A stretch of DNA of 64,000 nucleotides from Kluyvera georgiana ATCC 51603 (GCF_001654985.1 NZ_LXEU01000042.1:62001-126000); one strand, 5' to 3'; counted from the stretch's first letter, positions 10,598 to 20,222 are shown. The notes: generated by a model from the sequence alone, not told the origin. Program-made: numbers and translations.

Positions 10598-11239
10598 ATG
10601 AAAAACTGGAAAACAACGGCTGAAGCAATCCTGACCACTGGCCCGGTAGTCCCGGTAATCGTGGTTAACAAGCTTGAGCACGCAGTACCGATGGCAAAAG
10701 CGCTGGTTGCCGGTGGCGTTCGCGTACTGGAAGTGACGCTGCGTACCGACTGCGCGATGGACGCTATCCGCGCCATTGCGAAAGAAGTTCCGGACGCGAT
10801 CGTGGGTGCGGGTACCGTGACTAACGCACAGCAGCTGAAAGAAGTGACCGACGCTGGCGCGCAGTTTGCTATCAGCCCGGGCCTGACCGATGAGCTGCTG
10901 AAAGCGGCTACCGCAGGCACTATCCCGCTGATCCCGGGCATTAGCTCTGTTTCTGAACTGATGCTGGGTATGCAGCACGGCCTGAAAGAGTTCAAATTCT
11001 TCCCGGCTGAAGCGAACGGCGGCGTGAAAGCGCTGCAGGCGATTGCGGGTCCGTTCTCTCACATCCGTTTCTGCCCGACTGGCGGTATCTCTCCGGCTAA
11101 CTACCGTGACTACCTGGCGCTGAAAAGCGTGCTGTGCATCGGCGGTTCCTGGCTGGTTCCGGCAGACGCGCTGGAAGCGGGCGACTACGATCGCATCACC
11201 AAGCTGGCTCGCGAAGCGGTTGAAGGCGCGAAGCTGTAA
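10598..11239 (+). CDS. eda: KDPG/KHG aldolase
   Basis: Cleaves KDPG to pyruvate and glyceraldehyde-3-phosphate, and also acts on 2-keto-4-hydroxyglutarate. It is a 213-residue trimeric TIM-barrel enzyme. The Schiff-base lysine is in [12 protein letters not shown] (about residue 133) and the phosphate-binding loop is RFCPTGGIS. It is the second gene of edd-eda. Eda is also the shared exit point for hexuronate and polyuronate breakdown through KDG, which links it to kdgR and to the lyase genes at the right end of this window. Confidence 0.98.
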   Translation: MKNWKTTAEAILTTGPVVPVIVVNKLEHAVPMAKALVAGGVRVLEVTLRTDCAMDAIRAIAKEVPDAIVGAGTVTNAQQLKEVTDAGAQFAISPGLTDELLKAATAGTIPLIPGISSVSELMLGMQHGLKEFKFFPAEANGGVKALQAIAGPFSHIRFCPTGGISPANYRDYLALKSVLCIGGSWLVPADALEAGDYDRITKLAREAVEGAKL

Positions 11240-11277
11240 GGTGTCTGCGGTACCCGGTCTGATGATCGGGTAAGCAA

Positions 11278-11314
11278 AAGAAGGGCGGGTATGCGCAAGC
11301 AACCCGCCTTTTTT
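11278..11314. terminator. Terminator between eda and purT
   Basis: The stem GGCGGGT / ACCCGCC with an 11-base loop is followed by a six-T run on the plus strand, and has A-rich sequence on the other side. It serves eda and possibly purT, which converges on it. Confidence 0.85.
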
Positions 11315-11315
11315 C

Positions 11316-12494
11316 TTATCCCTGAATAACGACCGCCGCTGCAGCGATTTTGGCGCGCTCAACGGCATCTTCAACGCTATCGCCAGTAGCCAGCGCTACG
11401 CCCATACGGCGGGAACCGGCGATATCCGGCTTGCCGAACAGCCGCAGTTGAACACCCGCGCCGAGCGCATTCTGCACGTTATCAAAGGTCACGTTGCTGC
11501 TGCTCAGCGTTGGCAGCAGTACCGCAGAGGCGGAAGGGCCATACTGACGGATAGCCCCAATCGGTAATCCAAGAAACGCACGGACGTGCAGCGCGAACTC
11601 TGAAACGTCCTGCGAAATCAGCGTCACCATCCCGGTATCGTGCGGACGCGGAGAGACTTCGCTGAACACCACATCGTCGCCGCAAACAAACAGCTCAACG
11701 CCGAACAGGCCGTAGCCGCCGAGTGCCAGCACCACATCGCGGGCGATCGCCTGCGCGCGCTCCAGCGCCAGCGCGCTCATCTGCTGCGGCTGCCAGGACT
11801 CACGGTAGTCGCCATCTTCCTGACGGTGGCCAACCGGCGCGCAGAAGTGTACGCCGTCTACGGCGTTGACGGTTAACAGGGTTATTTCAAAATCAAAATT
11901 GACCACCCCTTCCACAATCACGCGCCCGGCACCGGCCCGGCCACCTTCCTGCGCGTACTGCCACGCCTGAGCGAGCTGGTCTTCACGGCGAATAAAGGTC
12001 TGGCCCTTGCCGGATGAGCTCATCACCGGTTTAACGATGCACGGCAGGCCGATGTCGGCGACCGCCTGGCGAAACTGAGCTTCGCCGTCGGCAAAGCGAT
12101 AGGCTGAGGTTGGCAGCTTGAGAAGTTCTGCCGCCAGGCGGCGGATGCCTTCGCGGTTCATGGTCAATTGCGTGGCGCGTGCGCAGGGCACCACGTGCTG
12201 ACCCGCCTGTTCCAGTTCAATCAACATATCGGTGGCGATCGCTTCAATCTCCGGCACGATAAAGTCCGGTTTTTCCTGCTCAACCAGCGCCTTCAGCGCC
12301 GCGCCGTCGAGCATGTTAATCACATAAGAACGATGCGCGACGTGCATCGCCGGGGCGTCAGCGTAGCGATCGACGGCGATGGTCTCAATGCCCAACCGCT
12401 GGCACTCAATCGCCACTTCCTTACCTAACTCGCCCGAACCGAGGAGCATTACGCGCGTCGCCGCCGGACGCAGAGCTGTGCCTAATAACGTCAT
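11316..12494 (-). CDS. purT: Formate-dependent phosphoribosylglycinamide formyltransferase
   Basis: PurT converts GAR to formyl-GAR using ATP and formate, an alternative to folate-dependent PurN in purine synthesis. The 392-residue protein has the ATP-grasp fold: an N-terminal dinucleotide-like motif ([19 protein letters not shown]), the ATP-binding loop around [13 protein letters not shown] and metal ligands in [30 protein letters not shown] PurR operator with a perfect consensus lies just upstream. In E. coli yebG and yebF come next; they are absent here and yebE follows directly. Confidence 0.97.
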   Translation of the reverse strand: MTLLGTALRPAATRVMLLGSGELGKEVAIECQRLGIETIAVDRYADAPAMHVAHRSYVINMLDGAALKALVEQEKPDFIVPEIEAIATDMLIELEQAGQHVVPCARATQLTMNREGIRRLAAELLKLPTSAYRFADGEAQFRQAVADIGLPCIVKPVMSSSGKGQTFIRREDQLAQAWQYAQEGGRAGAGRVIVEGVVNFDFEITLLTVNAVDGVHFCAPVGHRQEDGDYRESWQPQQMSALALERAQAIARDVVLALGGYGLFGVELFVCGDDVVFSEVSPRPHDTGMVTLISQDVSEFALHVRAFLGLPIGAIRQYGPSASAVLLPTLSSSNVTFDNVQNALGAGVQLRLFGKPDIAGSRRMGVALATGDSVEDAVERAKIAAAAVVIQG

Positions 12495-12536
12495 TTTACC
12501 TATTCCACCGTCTCACAAAAATTTGGCGCATTATAA

Positions 12537-12552
12537 ACGAAAACGTTTGCGT
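12537..12552. promoter_or_regulatory. PurR operator of purT
   Basis: On the minus strand the 16-mer reads ACGCAAACGTTTTCGT, an excellent match to the PurR consensus. It lies 43 bp upstream of the purT ATG. PurR with hypoxanthine or guanine would repress purT. Confidence 0.9.
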
Positions 12553-12677
12553 CTGTCTCGTTGACAACCGTCAGACGTTGCTAATGCTGGATATTTGCGC
12601 ATCTTTATCTGGCATAGACATATCCTGACATCTGCTCGCATAGGCTGAGTTTCTCACCTATTTCTACAGGAGGTCGT

Positions 12678-13319
12678 ATGTCAGGCTGGCTTAATCAACT
12701 GCAGTCTCTGCTGGGGCAAAAATCGGGGGAGAGTAAAAGCGATCTTAGCCAAATGCTGGTGCCCGGTGCGTTAGGCGGTTTGGCTGGGCTACTGCTGGCC
12801 AGTAAGTCATCGCGAAAGATACTGGCGAAGTACGGTACCGGCGCGCTGCTGGTGGGCGGTGGCGCGGTAGCGGGTAGCGTGCTGTGGAACAAGTACAAAG
12901 ATAAATTGCGCGCGGACCCGCAGGCGGCCAGCCAGTACGGCGAATCGGCGGCGCCGCTGGATGTGCGTACTGAACGTTTGATTCTGGCGCTGGTCTTTGC
13001 GGCGAAGAGCGATGGGCATATCGATGCGAAAGAGCAGCAGGCGATTGAACAGCAGCTGCGTGAAGCCGGTATTGCAGAGCAGGGGCGTGCGCTGATTGCG
13101 CGGGCGATGGAACAACCGCTCGACCCTCAACGTCTGGCGCGAGACGTCCACAATGAAGAAGAAGCGTTGGAACTCTATTTCATCAGCTGTGCGGCAATCG
13201 ATATCGATCATTTTATGGAGCGCAGCTACCTGAACGCGCTGGGCGATGCGTTGAAACTGCCGCCGGAGGTCCGTGAGGGCATCGAGCGCGATTTACAGCA
13301 GCAAAAACAGCAACTTTAA
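12678..13319 (+). CDS. yebE: DUF533 inner-membrane protein YebE
   Basis: This is a TerB-like/DUF533 protein of unknown biochemical role; the E. coli homologue belongs to the Cpx envelope-stress regulon. The 213 residues include two glycine-rich hydrophobic stretches (about 29-42 and 53-68), followed by a soluble helical domain from about residue 95 ([22 protein letters not shown]) that resembles tellurite-resistance TerB helices. The AGGAGG-like ribosome site six to seven bases before the ATG supports the start. It stands alone between purT (divergent) and ptrB (same strand). Confidence 0.9.
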   Translation: MSGWLNQLQSLLGQKSGESKSDLSQMLVPGALGGLAGLLLASKSSRKILAKYGTGALLVGGGAVAGSVLWNKYKDKLRADPQAASQYGESAAPLDVRTERLILALVFAAKSDGHIDAKEQQAIEQQLREAGIAEQGRALIARAMEQPLDPQRLARDVHNEEEALELYFISCAAIDIDHFMERSYLNALGDALKLPPEVREGIERDLQQQKQQL

Positions 13320-13402
13320 TTACTTTTATCACCGCTTTTGCTTGCATCATTGTTTAATTTGTCCACCCTTATAGGGTGTGACTAAAACAGAAGAATAATG
13401 AG

Positions 13403-15454
13403 ATGCCGCCAAAAGCAAAACGGATCCCCCACGCCATGACATTGCATGGCGATACGCGCATTGATAACTACTACTGGCTGCGCGATGACACGCGCGCCAG
13501 GCCTGCGGTTATCGACTATTTACAGCAGGAAAACGCCTATGGCCGCCAGGTGATGTCATCCCAGCGCAGCCTACAGGATCGCGTGCTGAAAGAGATTGTG
13601 GACCGGATCCCTCCGCGCGAGGTTTCTGCGCCGTATATCAAAAATGGTTATCGCTACCGTCAGGTTTTTGAGCCGGGGCGCGAATATGCCCTTTATCAGC
13701 GCCAGGCGCTGGGAGAGGAGAGCTGGTCGCTGCTGATTGATGAAAACAAGCGTGCGGCGCACAGTGAGTTTTATACTTTGGGAGGGCTAAACGTCGCTCC
13801 CGACAACAATCTCCTGGCGGTAACCGAAGATTTCCTCTCTCGCCGCCAGTACAGCCTGCGGATTCGTCATCTGGAAAATGAGACCTGGCTACCGGAGGTG
13901 ATTGACAATGTTTCGCCCGGCGTGGTGTGGGCGAACGACTCCCGTTCACTCTATTATGTGCGCCAGCACCCGACGACGTTGCTGCCGTGGCAGGTCTGGC
14001 GTCATCAGGTGGGGGCACCCTCCACGCACGATGAGCTTATCTATGAAGAGCAGGATGAAACGTTTTACGTCAGCCTGCATAAGACCTCGTCGCGCCAGTA
14101 TGTGGTGATTGCGCTGTCCAGCGCCACAACCAGTGAAATGCTGCTGGTCGATGCCGATACGCCTGACGCGAAGCCGCAGACATTTTTAGCTCGCCGTAAG
14201 GATCATGAATACAGCCTTGACCATTACCAGGGGCATTTTTATATTCGTTCAAACCGCGAAGGTAAAAACTTTGGCCTCTATCGTGGCGTTAACGGGGAAG
14301 AAGGGGACTGGCTGACGTTAATCGCCGCGCGCGAGACGGTGATGCTGGAAGATTTCACGTTATTCCGCGACTGGCTGGTGGTGGAAGAACGCCAGCGTGG
14401 ATTAACCAGCCTGCGGCAGATTCATCGGCAAACTCATCAGGAGACGGCTATCGCCTTTGACGATCCGGCCTATGTCACCTGGATTGCCTATAACCCGGAA
14501 CCGGAAACTGCCTGTTTACGCTACGGCTACTCCTCGATGACCACGCCGGATACCTTGTTTGAGCTTGATATGGATAGCGGCGAGCGCCGCGTGCTTAAAC
14601 AGCAGGAGGTAAAAGGCTTCGATGCCAGCCGCTATCGCAGCGAACGCCTGTGGGTAACCGCACGGGATGGCGTTGAGGTACCGGTTTCGCTGGTCTATCG
14701 CCACGAGCATTTTCGTCGGGGGAAAAATCCGCTGCTGGTCTACGGCTATGGCTCTTACGGCGCCAGCATGGACGCCGATTTCAGCAGCAGCCGCCTGAGC
14801 CTGCTCGATCGCGGTTTTGTCTTTGCGATTGCCCATATTCGCGGCGGCGGTGAACTGGGCCAGCAGTGGTATGAAGACGGCAAATTCCTCAAGAAGCAAA
14901 ACACCTTTAACGACTATCTCGACGTCTGCGATGCGCTGCTGGCGAAGGGCTATGGCGCGCCGAATTTGTGTTACGGCATGGGCGGCAGCGCGGGCGGTAT
15001 GTTGATGGGGACGGTTATCAACCAGCGACCTGAGCTGTTTCATGGCGTAGTGGCGCAGGTTCCGTTTGTTGATGTGCTGACCACCATGCTGGATGAGTCG
15101 ATTCCGCTCACTACCGGCGAGTTTGAAGAGTGGGGGAATCCGCAGGATGAAACCTACTATCGCTATATGAAATCCTACAGCCCGTACGACAACGTACAGC
15201 CGCAGGCTTACCCGCATCTGCTGGTCACCAGCGGGTTACACGATTCGCAGGTGCAGTACTGGGAGCCGGCAAAATGGGTGGCCAAGCTACGTGAACTTAA
15301 GGTCGACGATAACCTGTTGCTACTGTGTACCGAGATGGATGCCGGCCATGGCGGCAAGTCCGGGCGCTATAAGAGCTATGAAGGGGTCGCGCTGGAGTAT
15401 GCCTTCCTGATTGCCCTGGCCCAGGGAACGCTACCAGGGCGCTCGGAGCGCTAG
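13403..15454 (+). CDS. ptrB: Oligopeptidase B (protease II)
   Basis: A cytoplasmic serine peptidase of family S9A that cuts short peptides after Lys or Arg. The 683-residue protein has an N-terminal beta-propeller that restricts substrate size and a C-terminal alpha/beta-hydrolase domain. The nucleophile Ser is at about residue 529 in [10 protein letters not shown], the catalytic His is in [10 protein letters not shown], and the acidic member lies in the [13 protein letters not shown] region. Its stop is one base from the end of convergent exoX and I see no terminator hairpin between them. Confidence 0.97.
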   Translation: MPPKAKRIPHAMTLHGDTRIDNYYWLRDDTRARPAVIDYLQQENAYGRQVMSSQRSLQDRVLKEIVDRIPPREVSAPYIKNGYRYRQVFEPGREYALYQRQALGEESWSLLIDENKRAAHSEFYTLGGLNVAPDNNLLAVTEDFLSRRQYSLRIRHLENETWLPEVIDNVSPGVVWANDSRSLYYVRQHPTTLLPWQVWRHQVGAPSTHDELIYEEQDETFYVSLHKTSSRQYVVIALSSATTSEMLLVDADTPDAKPQTFLARRKDHEYSLDHYQGHFYIRSNREGKNFGLYRGVNGEEGDWLTLIAARETVMLEDFTLFRDWLVVEERQRGLTSLRQIHRQTHQETAIAFDDPAYVTWIAYNPEPETACLRYGYSSMTTPDTLFELDMDSGERRVLKQQEVKGFDASRYRSERLWVTARDGVEVPVSLVYRHEHFRRGKNPLLVYGYGSYGASMDADFSSSRLSLLDRGFVFAIAHIRGGGELGQQWYEDGKFLKKQNTFNDYLDVCDALLAKGYGAPNLCYGMGGSAGGMLMGTVINQRPELFHGVVAQVPFVDVLTTMLDESIPLTTGEFEEWGNPQDETYYRYMKSYSPYDNVQPQAYPHLLVTSGLHDSQVQYWEPAKWVAKLRELKVDDNLLLLCTEMDAGHGGKSGRYKSYEGVALEYAFLIALAQGTLPGRSER

Positions 15455-15455
15455 G

Positions 15456-16115
15456 CTATTGGCCAAGGTAGTGCTTCAGCGTTAAACGTAGTTCCGGGCT
15501 CATGCGGTCGAGGTTGTTAAACAGCCAGCGCAGGTAGCCCGGATCGTTTTTCGCCACTTCTGCCACTTCCTGTCCACGGTATTTACCAAAGGTAAAGGTA
15601 CGGAGCAGCGCAGGCCGTCCGGTGACGTCAGCCATCTGTTCCGGCGTCCAGCCAGAGGTTTGGATGATGTCGATCAGCAGCGCGGCGGTAATGTAGCAGT
15701 CGTACAGCGCGCGGTGGTGGTGTAGTCCTGGGGGCGTGGCTACGCTCAGCTTGCGGGACTTATAGAGCGCCATATTGCTGTACTTAATGCCAGGCCACAG
15801 GCGACGCGCTAATTTCATGGTGCAAATCCACTCGCCGTCCATCTCCGGCAATACGCGGCGGTCAAAGCTGGCGTTATGGGCAACGTACCATGGGCTTCCC
15901 TGATAGAAGGGGACGACCTCTTCAATCCACGGCTTATCGGCGACCATTTCTTCGGTAATCCGGTGGATCGCCATCGCCTGTGCGCTGATGGGACGGTCGG
16001 GGCGAACCAGATGACTCATCGGGTTGACGATTTGCCCGTCAATAACGTCGACGGAGGCAATCTCAAAGACGCCCCCTTGCAGGTCACAGGTTTCGGTATC
16101 AATAACGCGCAGCAT
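15456..16115 (-). CDS. exoX: Exodeoxyribonuclease X
   Basis: ExoX is a DEDDh 3'-5' exonuclease that acts in mismatch repair and DNA turnover. The 219-residue protein shows the family motifs: Exo I VIDTETCD (Asp6, Glu8), Exo II in HNASFDRRVLPE and Exo III in HHHRALYDCY. The start MLRVIDTETCD matches E. coli. yobB lies 22 bp upstream on the same strand and is probably co-transcribed. It converges with ptrB. Confidence 0.96.
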   Translation of the reverse strand: MLRVIDTETCDLQGGVFEIASVDVIDGQIVNPMSHLVRPDRPISAQAMAIHRITEEMVADKPWIEEVVPFYQGSPWYVAHNASFDRRVLPEMDGEWICTMKLARRLWPGIKYSNMALYKSRKLSVATPPGLHHHRALYDCYITAALLIDIIQTSGWTPEQMADVTGRPALLRTFTFGKYRGQEVAEVAKNDPGYLRWLFNNLDRMSPELRLTLKHYLGQ

Positions 16116-16137
16116 GGCGAACTCCCGGCCAAAACAA

Positions 16138-16806
16138 CTAGCGTAATGGAATGATCTCGCCTTGCCAACCCTGGGCGCTTTTTCTGCCGGTTAACAGCAA
16201 TTCTCCGCTGTCGGCGCGCACGATCAGCTGGCCGCTCTCATCCCACAGCGCGCTACCGCCGGAAAAGGTTCCGCTGGCGTAATTCGACTTCAATACCGCG
16301 ATGGCGTACTTATGCGCAAACCGCTGCAGGCGTTGGGTTGTCCGCTGCTGCTGCGGTTCCGCCATGCAGCTAACGGTAGCCAGTAGTGACGCCTGAGGGG
16401 AAAGTTCGCAGCCTTCATGGTTCAGTTCAAAGACGCTGACCTGGTCCGACTCTGGCGCCAGGCAGGTACCGTGCCCCTGCTGCTGTTTAAGCGGGGTGGC
16501 GGCATCGGGAGCGAAAATGACGATGCCTTTAATACGCTTGCCCTCGTTCTCCATCGGTAGCCCGGCAATGATTGTCATCTGGTGGCGCTGGGCGGCGTCG
16601 CGCAGTGGCTGTAGTTGGTTATCACAGGGCGGCGCGGGGAGCGTGTGTTCGTCGTTGGGGCCAGTAAGAGAAAGTTCCGGAAAGATAAGCACCTTACACG
16701 CCTGCTCGGCGGCGGCGTTAATAAAGCGCAGATGGTGGGTGATGTTTTCGGCGACGCCTCCCGTTCGGGGCGCATATTGCGCTGCGGCAATAGTCCATGT
16801 CAGCAT
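16138..16806 (-). CDS. yobB: Carbon-nitrogen hydrolase family protein YobB
   Basis: A nitrilase-superfamily protein of unknown substrate. The N-terminal block TIAAAQYAPRTGGV and the Glu motif LIFPELSLTG are typical of the fold. The usual nucleophile signature (a Cys followed by Tyr-Asp and a Phe-Pro-Glu-like segment) is not obvious in the expected region; FELNHEGCELSPQ is there instead, so the enzyme may be divergent or inactive. I chose the start MLTWTIAAAQ (222 residues) because a GAAGGA ribosome site sits about 8 bases before it; an upstream start would add six residues. It is paired with exoX. Confidence 0.85.
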   Translation of the reverse strand: MLTWTIAAAQYAPRTGGVAENITHHLRFINAAAEQACKVLIFPELSLTGPNDEHTLPAPPCDNQLQPLRDAAQRHQMTIIAGLPMENEGKRIKGIVIFAPDAATPLKQQQGHGTCLAPESDQVSVFELNHEGCELSPQASLLATVSCMAEPQQQRTTQRLQRFAHKYAIAVLKSNYASGTFSGGSALWDESGQLIVRADSGELLLTGRKSAQGWQGEIIPLR

Positions 16807-16895
16807 AGTTGCGTCCTTCAACACGTTGTCAGCGAGTTTTTATTCTGAGCAATAGTAACAGACCGGATGTAAGGAATTGTAACTAACAGTAATAA

Positions 16896-17126
16896 TTATT
16901 TCTGTTTGGGTTCGTAAGGCAGACGGGAAAGGTTTACAGAAGCTAAACGATGCGCGATCAGCCGCTCGCGGAACCAGTCGCGCAGATGGGCGGGCTGCTC
17001 GCGTTCGACGACTTCGGCCACGACTGGCATGTTATAACGCTCTTTAAATGCAACGCCTGCGGCGGCAAGATCGACGTTAACTTTATCCATTTCCTGCTGA
17101 GGCAGGGCTGCCAGATTGGTTTGCAT
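16896..17126 (-). CDS. holE: DNA polymerase III theta subunit
   Basis: HolE binds the epsilon proofreading subunit in the polymerase III core and stabilises it. The 76-residue reading from [15 protein letters not shown] equals the E. coli length; from residue 12 ([20 protein letters not shown]) it is nearly identical to E. coli. An AAGGAG-type ribosome site precedes this ATG. A longer in-frame start would add 24 residues that lack homology. Confidence 0.95.
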   Translation of the reverse strand: MQTNLAALPQQEMDKVNVDLAAAGVAFKERYNMPVVAEVVEREQPAHLRDWFRERLIAHRLASVNLSRLPYEPKQK

Positions 17127-17263
17127 AGTTTTCTCCTTAGGATCACGCGCAAAAGTTACTAAGAGTCTCGCAAAATGGCAAGTCCAGGGGGCGCCCATCT
17201 CGACGTGAACATTATACAGCGTTATTCTTTGACTTATATTGATAACAAAAGGGAATGATGGAA

Positions 17264-17638
17264 ATGAAATTCACCGCGCCTCGCACGCTCTGTGCCACGC
17301 TGTTTCTTTTGAGTGCCTTCGGCTCCTCGCCCGTATGGGCTCACGCCCACCTGCAACAACAGACGCCTGCCGCCAATACCGAAGTCACCTCAGCACCGCA
17401 AATGCTGACGCTGAATTTTTCAGAAGGTATCGAAGCCAACTTTAGTGGCGTTAAGCTTACCGGCCCGGATAAGCAGGTCATCGGAACAGGCAAGGCCACT
17501 CGCAGCGAAAATGATAAGACGCAGATGAGGGTGCCACTGACCCAGACGCTGACACCCGGTCTGTACACCGTTGAGTGGCACGTGGTGTCGGTTGACGGGC
17601 ACAAAACGAAAGGTCAGTACCAGTTTAGTGTGAAGTAA
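17264..17638 (+). CDS. yobA: CopC-domain periplasmic protein YobA
   Basis: A small periplasmic copper-binding-type protein of the CopC family. A signal peptide is followed by mature sequence starting at [12 protein letters not shown], where the N-terminal His is a typical Cu(II) ligand. The C-terminal CopC motif [15 protein letters not shown] supplies two more His. Three closely spaced in-frame ATGs exist (17255, 17258, 17264). I prefer 17264 because the AGGGA site is then nine bases away. It is followed after 2 bp by the CopD-like yebZ, so the two are coupled. Confidence 0.9.
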   Translation: MKFTAPRTLCATLFLLSAFGSSPVWAHAHLQQQTPAANTEVTSAPQMLTLNFSEGIEANFSGVKLTGPDKQVIGTGKATRSENDKTQMRVPLTQTLTPGLYTVEWHVVSVDGHKTKGQYQFSVK

Positions 17639-17640
17639 CC

Positions 17641-18510
17641 ATGCTAGCGGCACTCTATATTAGTTTACGGTTTATTCATTTTGCCTCGTTGATGGTGGCC
17701 TTCGGTTGCACGCTTTATGCGGGCTGGTGGGCACCTTCTGAGCTACGGCGACTGTTGATTCAGCGTTTTTCCCAACTACTGCGCAGTGCGCTGACGCTGA
17801 GCGTGCTGTCGGCCATGCTGATGCTGGTGGCGCAAGGCGGGCTGATGGGAGATGGCTGGTCTGATACCTGGCGTCCGGAGGTCTGGCAGGCAGTATTGCA
17901 CACGCAGTTTGGTAGCGTCTGGCTGTGGGAAATCGTGCTGGCATGGGTGGCCTTCGGTATTGCCTGTGTACAGCCACGCCAGATGATGCGGCGGCTTTTG
18001 CTTCTGTGCGTCGCGCAGTTTATTCTGCTGGCGGGCGTCGGCCATGCGGCGATGCATGAAGGCGTAGCCGGAGTGCTACAGCGTATTAACCATGCAGCAC
18101 ATCTGCTTTGCGCAGCGGCATGGGTGGGCGGTCTGGTCCCCTTCTTGTACTGTTTACGGTTGGCAAAAGGCCGCTGGCGTCAGTTAGCTATTACCACGAT
18201 GATGCGTTATTCCCGCTATGGGCATCTGGCCGTGGCAGCTGCGGTGGCGACGGGGCTGGTAAATGCCTGGATGATTCAGGGCGGTTTCACAGCAGCAACA
18301 CCGTATGGCGTTGCGCTATGGGTAAAAGTGGGACTGGTTGCGCTGATGATTGTCATGGCGCTGCTTAACCGCTATTTACTGGTGCCAAGGATGACGGCAG
18401 CGAATGGATGGGCGCAGCGCGTCTTTTTACGTACCACGCAGGTGGAAATTGTTTTGGGGGCGCTGGTGCTGGCGTGCGTCAGTCTTTTCGCCACCTGGGA
18501 ACCTTTTTAA
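17641..18510 (+). CDS. yebZ: CopD-family inner-membrane protein YebZ
   Basis: A polytopic membrane protein of the CopD family, predicted to work with the CopC-like YobA in copper handling. The 289 residues form about eight hydrophobic helices with conserved His residues in HAAMHEGVAG, INHAAHLLCAAAWVGGL and the first helix (RFIHFASLMVAFG). It lies in the tight yobA-yebZ-yebY array and its stop is 15 bp before the yebY ATG. Confidence 0.93.
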   Translation: MLAALYISLRFIHFASLMVAFGCTLYAGWWAPSELRRLLIQRFSQLLRSALTLSVLSAMLMLVAQGGLMGDGWSDTWRPEVWQAVLHTQFGSVWLWEIVLAWVAFGIACVQPRQMMRRLLLLCVAQFILLAGVGHAAMHEGVAGVLQRINHAAHLLCAAAWVGGLVPFLYCLRLAKGRWRQLAITTMMRYSRYGHLAVAAAVATGLVNAWMIQGGFTAATPYGVALWVKVGLVALMIVMALLNRYLLVPRMTAANGWAQRVFLRTTQVEIVLGALVLACVSLFATWEPF

Positions 18511-18525
18511 TTGAACTGGCGAATT

Positions 18526-18861
18526 ATGAAAAAGATTATTCTCTCTTTGTTGTTGTTAACGACGGCCAGCAGCGCGCTGGCTGCACAGGTCATCACCGTG
18601 AGCCGCTTTGAGGTGGGAAAAGAGAAGTGGGCGTTTAATCGCGAAGAGGTCATGCTCACCTGCCGTGCTGATAACGCACTGTATGTGATTAACCCCAGTA
18701 CTCTGGTGCAGTACCCGCTGAACGACGTCGCTGAGCAGCAGGTCAAGGCCGGTAAGACCCAGGCGCAGCCGCTAAGCGTCATTCAGATTGACGATCCGCA
18801 TCAGCCGGGAGTGAAAATGAGCCTCGCTCCGTTTATTGAACGCGCAGAGAAACTTTGCTAA
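18526..18861 (+). CDS. yebY: Small secreted DUF2511 protein YebY
   Basis: A 111-residue exported protein whose function I do not know, linked to copper only through its operon with yobA and yebZ. The signal peptide ([19 protein letters not shown]) is followed by [20 protein letters not shown], very close to E. coli YebY. Two Cys (LTCRAD and the C-terminal EKLC) could form a disulfide. I chose ATG at 18526; an upstream in-frame TTG at 18511 would add MNWRI and abut yebZ. A terminator follows. Confidence 0.92.
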   Translation: MKKIILSLLLLTTASSALAAQVITVSRFEVGKEKWAFNREEVMLTCRADNALYVINPSTLVQYPLNDVAEQQVKAGKTQAQPLSVIQIDDPHQPGVKMSLAPFIERAEKLC

Positions 18862-18889
18862 CGAATAGCGTATCTGTTTAATAATCAAT

Positions 18890-18932
18890 AAAAAACCGCA
18901 ATCATTCACGCAGAATGGTTGCGGTTTTTTTT
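18890..18932. terminator. Bidirectional terminator of yebY and SraC
   Basis: An A-run, a 13-bp stem with one T/G wobble (AACCGCAATCATT / AATGGTTGCGGTT) and a T-run. In the plus direction it ends yobA-yebZ-yebY. In the minus direction it lies where SraC (RyeA) should end. Confidence 0.88.
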
Positions 18933-19017
18933 AAGCTATACCGTTTAATCGACGAAAATTTTCCACTCTCCAGGTCTGTGGACTGGAAAAGCTGTCACGG
19001 TCATCTATTCTTATAAA

Positions 19018-19120
19018 GCAAGGCGACTTAGCCTGCATTAATGCCAACTTTTAGCGCACGGCTCTCTCCCAAGAGCCATTTCCCTGGACCGAATACAGGA
19101 ATCGTATTCGGTCTCTTTTT
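19018..19120 (+). ncRNA. sdsR: SdsR (RyeB) stationary-phase small RNA
   Basis: The 103-nt stretch beginning GCAAGGCGACTTAGCC and ending in the hairpin ACCGAATAC / GTATTCGGT plus a T-run is almost identical to E. coli/Salmonella SdsR. It is an Hfq- (and ProQ-) associated sRNA made by sigma-S RNA polymerase; in those species it represses mutS, tolC and ompD among others. The sigma-S-like -10 element CTATTCT lies at 19005-19011, seven bases before the start. In E. coli it also sits beside yebY. The ProQ gene is at 29.9 kb. Confidence 0.93.
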
Positions 19121-19442
19121 ATCTATATCATTCTATTGGCTATTTTCGGCAGTGATTGCAAACTCACCGAAAATCTCCCAAAACGTCCGTATCCTGCATA
19201 AACCATATCATACTCAGCACCACGCGCGTCCAGCTATTTTTTGCGTTGTTGTTAATTTTTTGTATCAAAATGGCCGAGGGGTAAAGGTAACATCATGAGC
19301 CACCGCGCACAGTCCGCCGGATAAGCTTCTGGCCCTGTGGAACGCCAGGTGCATCACCCGCATAGCATCGCGATGAAGATATGAGGATACTGCGCCGCAG
19401 AGGGCATTGCAGGCACTAAAAACCTGGCTGCGGGGGATACCT

Positions 19443-19655
19443 TCAGGAGAGATAAATGTTTGCAGCCACGGGCCCTTTTAGACCATTCATGCGACAAAAC
19501 TCGACACGGACTCCCGGTCTTAGGGATTCAGATTCGCTGGTGTAGAGCGCTGAGATATGGAGTAAAACGTCCTTTCGGCCGTCTGATGGGGTGATAAAGC
19601 CTTTGCCACTGATAGCATCAAAACTTTTGACAATTCCTGTCATTTTACGAGACAA
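19443..19655 (-). CDS. cspH: CspH-like cold-shock-domain protein
   Basis: A 70-residue cold-shock-domain protein, very like E. coli CspH ([10 protein letters not shown]...[10 protein letters not shown]). It keeps the fold but lacks several aromatic residues of the RNA-binding motifs: the RNP1 region is GKGFIT rather than KGFGFI, and RNP2 is DVLLHIS rather than DVFVHFS. It may therefore bind RNA weakly. The start is TTG, preferred because AAGGA lies six bases upstream; ATG at 19643 is the fallback. It is divergent from another csp gene, the same arrangement as cspH-cspG in E. coli. Confidence 0.85.
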   Translation of the reverse strand: MSRKMTGIVKSFDAISGKGFITPSDGRKDVLLHISALYTSESESLRPGVRVEFCRMNGLKGPVAANIYLS

Positions 19656-19948
19656 ATAAATTCCTTGATGAAAAACACGGTTAAATTATACGCTTAAAAA
19701 AATAAAAAGCGAATTTTATCTGTGTATTTTAGAGTGAGACTCCTGGACGGCTAAAATAAAATTTGCTAATCAGCGCAGGAAATGCATTAATGAGATTGTC
19801 AGTTTGAAATACCAACAAACGTAAAACATTCTACAACACAGTCCTCATAGCCAGGCTCTATCGCTGATATCTCCTCTCTTTGAGTCCAACGTACAATACG
19901 ATGCGTTTATTATAATCATCAAATTTGAGATGCTCAAAAGGAGTCGGT
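19656..19948. promoter_or_regulatory. Divergent cold-shock promoter and leader region
   Basis: This AT-rich region of 293 bp between two divergent csp genes has no ORF. Long structured 5' leaders are usual for cold-induced csp mRNAs. The stretch CCAACGTACAATACG near 19888 resembles part of the cold box (TGACGTACAGA), but the match is partial. AAAGGAG lies 7-8 bases before the plus-strand csp ATG. Confidence 0.45.
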
Positions 19949-20170
19949 ATGTCTTCAAGAATGAAAGGTCTGGTAAAGTGGTATAACGAAGATAAAGGTT
20001 TCGGATTTATCTCCCCACTGGATGGCAGTAAAGATGTGTTTGTTCATTTTTCTGCTTTTGCTGGGAATGATTTAAAAATTTTGTTTGAAGGGCAGAAAGT
20101 AGAATTCGCCATTCAACGCGGCGATAAAGGCCCAGCCGCTGCGGGTGTGATTCTTTGCGATAAATATTGA
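19949..20170 (+). CDS. Cold-shock protein, CspG/CspI-like
   Basis: A 73-residue CspA-family RNA/DNA chaperone that melts mRNA structure at low temperature. RNP1 (DKGFGFISP) and RNP2 (DVFVHFSAF) are intact. The product starts [18 protein letters not shown] place the ATG at 19949 because of the preceding AAAGGAG site. The position next to cspH and the small zinc-ribbon genes favours a cold-inducible CspG/CspI type over the constitutive CspC/CspE type. An upstream in-frame ATG at 19925 would add eight atypical residues. Confidence 0.9.
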   Translation: MSSRMKGLVKWYNEDKGFGFISPLDGSKDVFVHFSAFAGNDLKILFEGQKVEFAIQRGDKGPAAAGVILCDKY

Positions 20171-20173
20171 TAA

Positions 20174-20222
20174 CCAGGCCTGCAATAACGATGACGGTTT
20201 ATTCCTGAGTAGTCAGGCCTGG
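20174..20222 (+). terminator. Inverted repeat after the csp gene
   Basis: Nine-base perfect arms CCAGGCCTG / CAGGCCTGG are separated by 31 bases right after the csp stop. There is no strong T-run, so this is a possible terminator or mRNA-stabilising stem rather than a proven one. I see nothing else in the AT-rich gap up to 20496. Confidence 0.4.

Larger units (their letters stand above)
18888..19158 (-). ncRNA. sraC: SraC (RyeA) antisense RNA overlapping SdsR
   Basis: In E. coli a roughly 270-nt RNA is transcribed opposite SdsR, starting a few tens of bases beyond the SdsR 3' end. Here the opposite strand is conserved over SdsR, and a strong terminator lies at the right distance on the minus strand (18890-18932). 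The 5' end given is inferred from the E. coli arrangement, not from a promoter that I can prove. It would pair fully with SdsR and promote its mutual turnover. Confidence 0.6.

Noticed and set aside
19041-19298. 85-codon ORF on the plus strand after yebY
   Set aside because: Its 5' half is the SdsR small RNA and no ribosome site or known protein matches. The open frame is a by-product of the conserved RNA gene.
19443-19655. CspH-like gene as a decayed csp pseudogene
   Set aside because: The missing aromatic residues are the same feature I recall in E. coli CspH, and the frame and ribosome site are intact.
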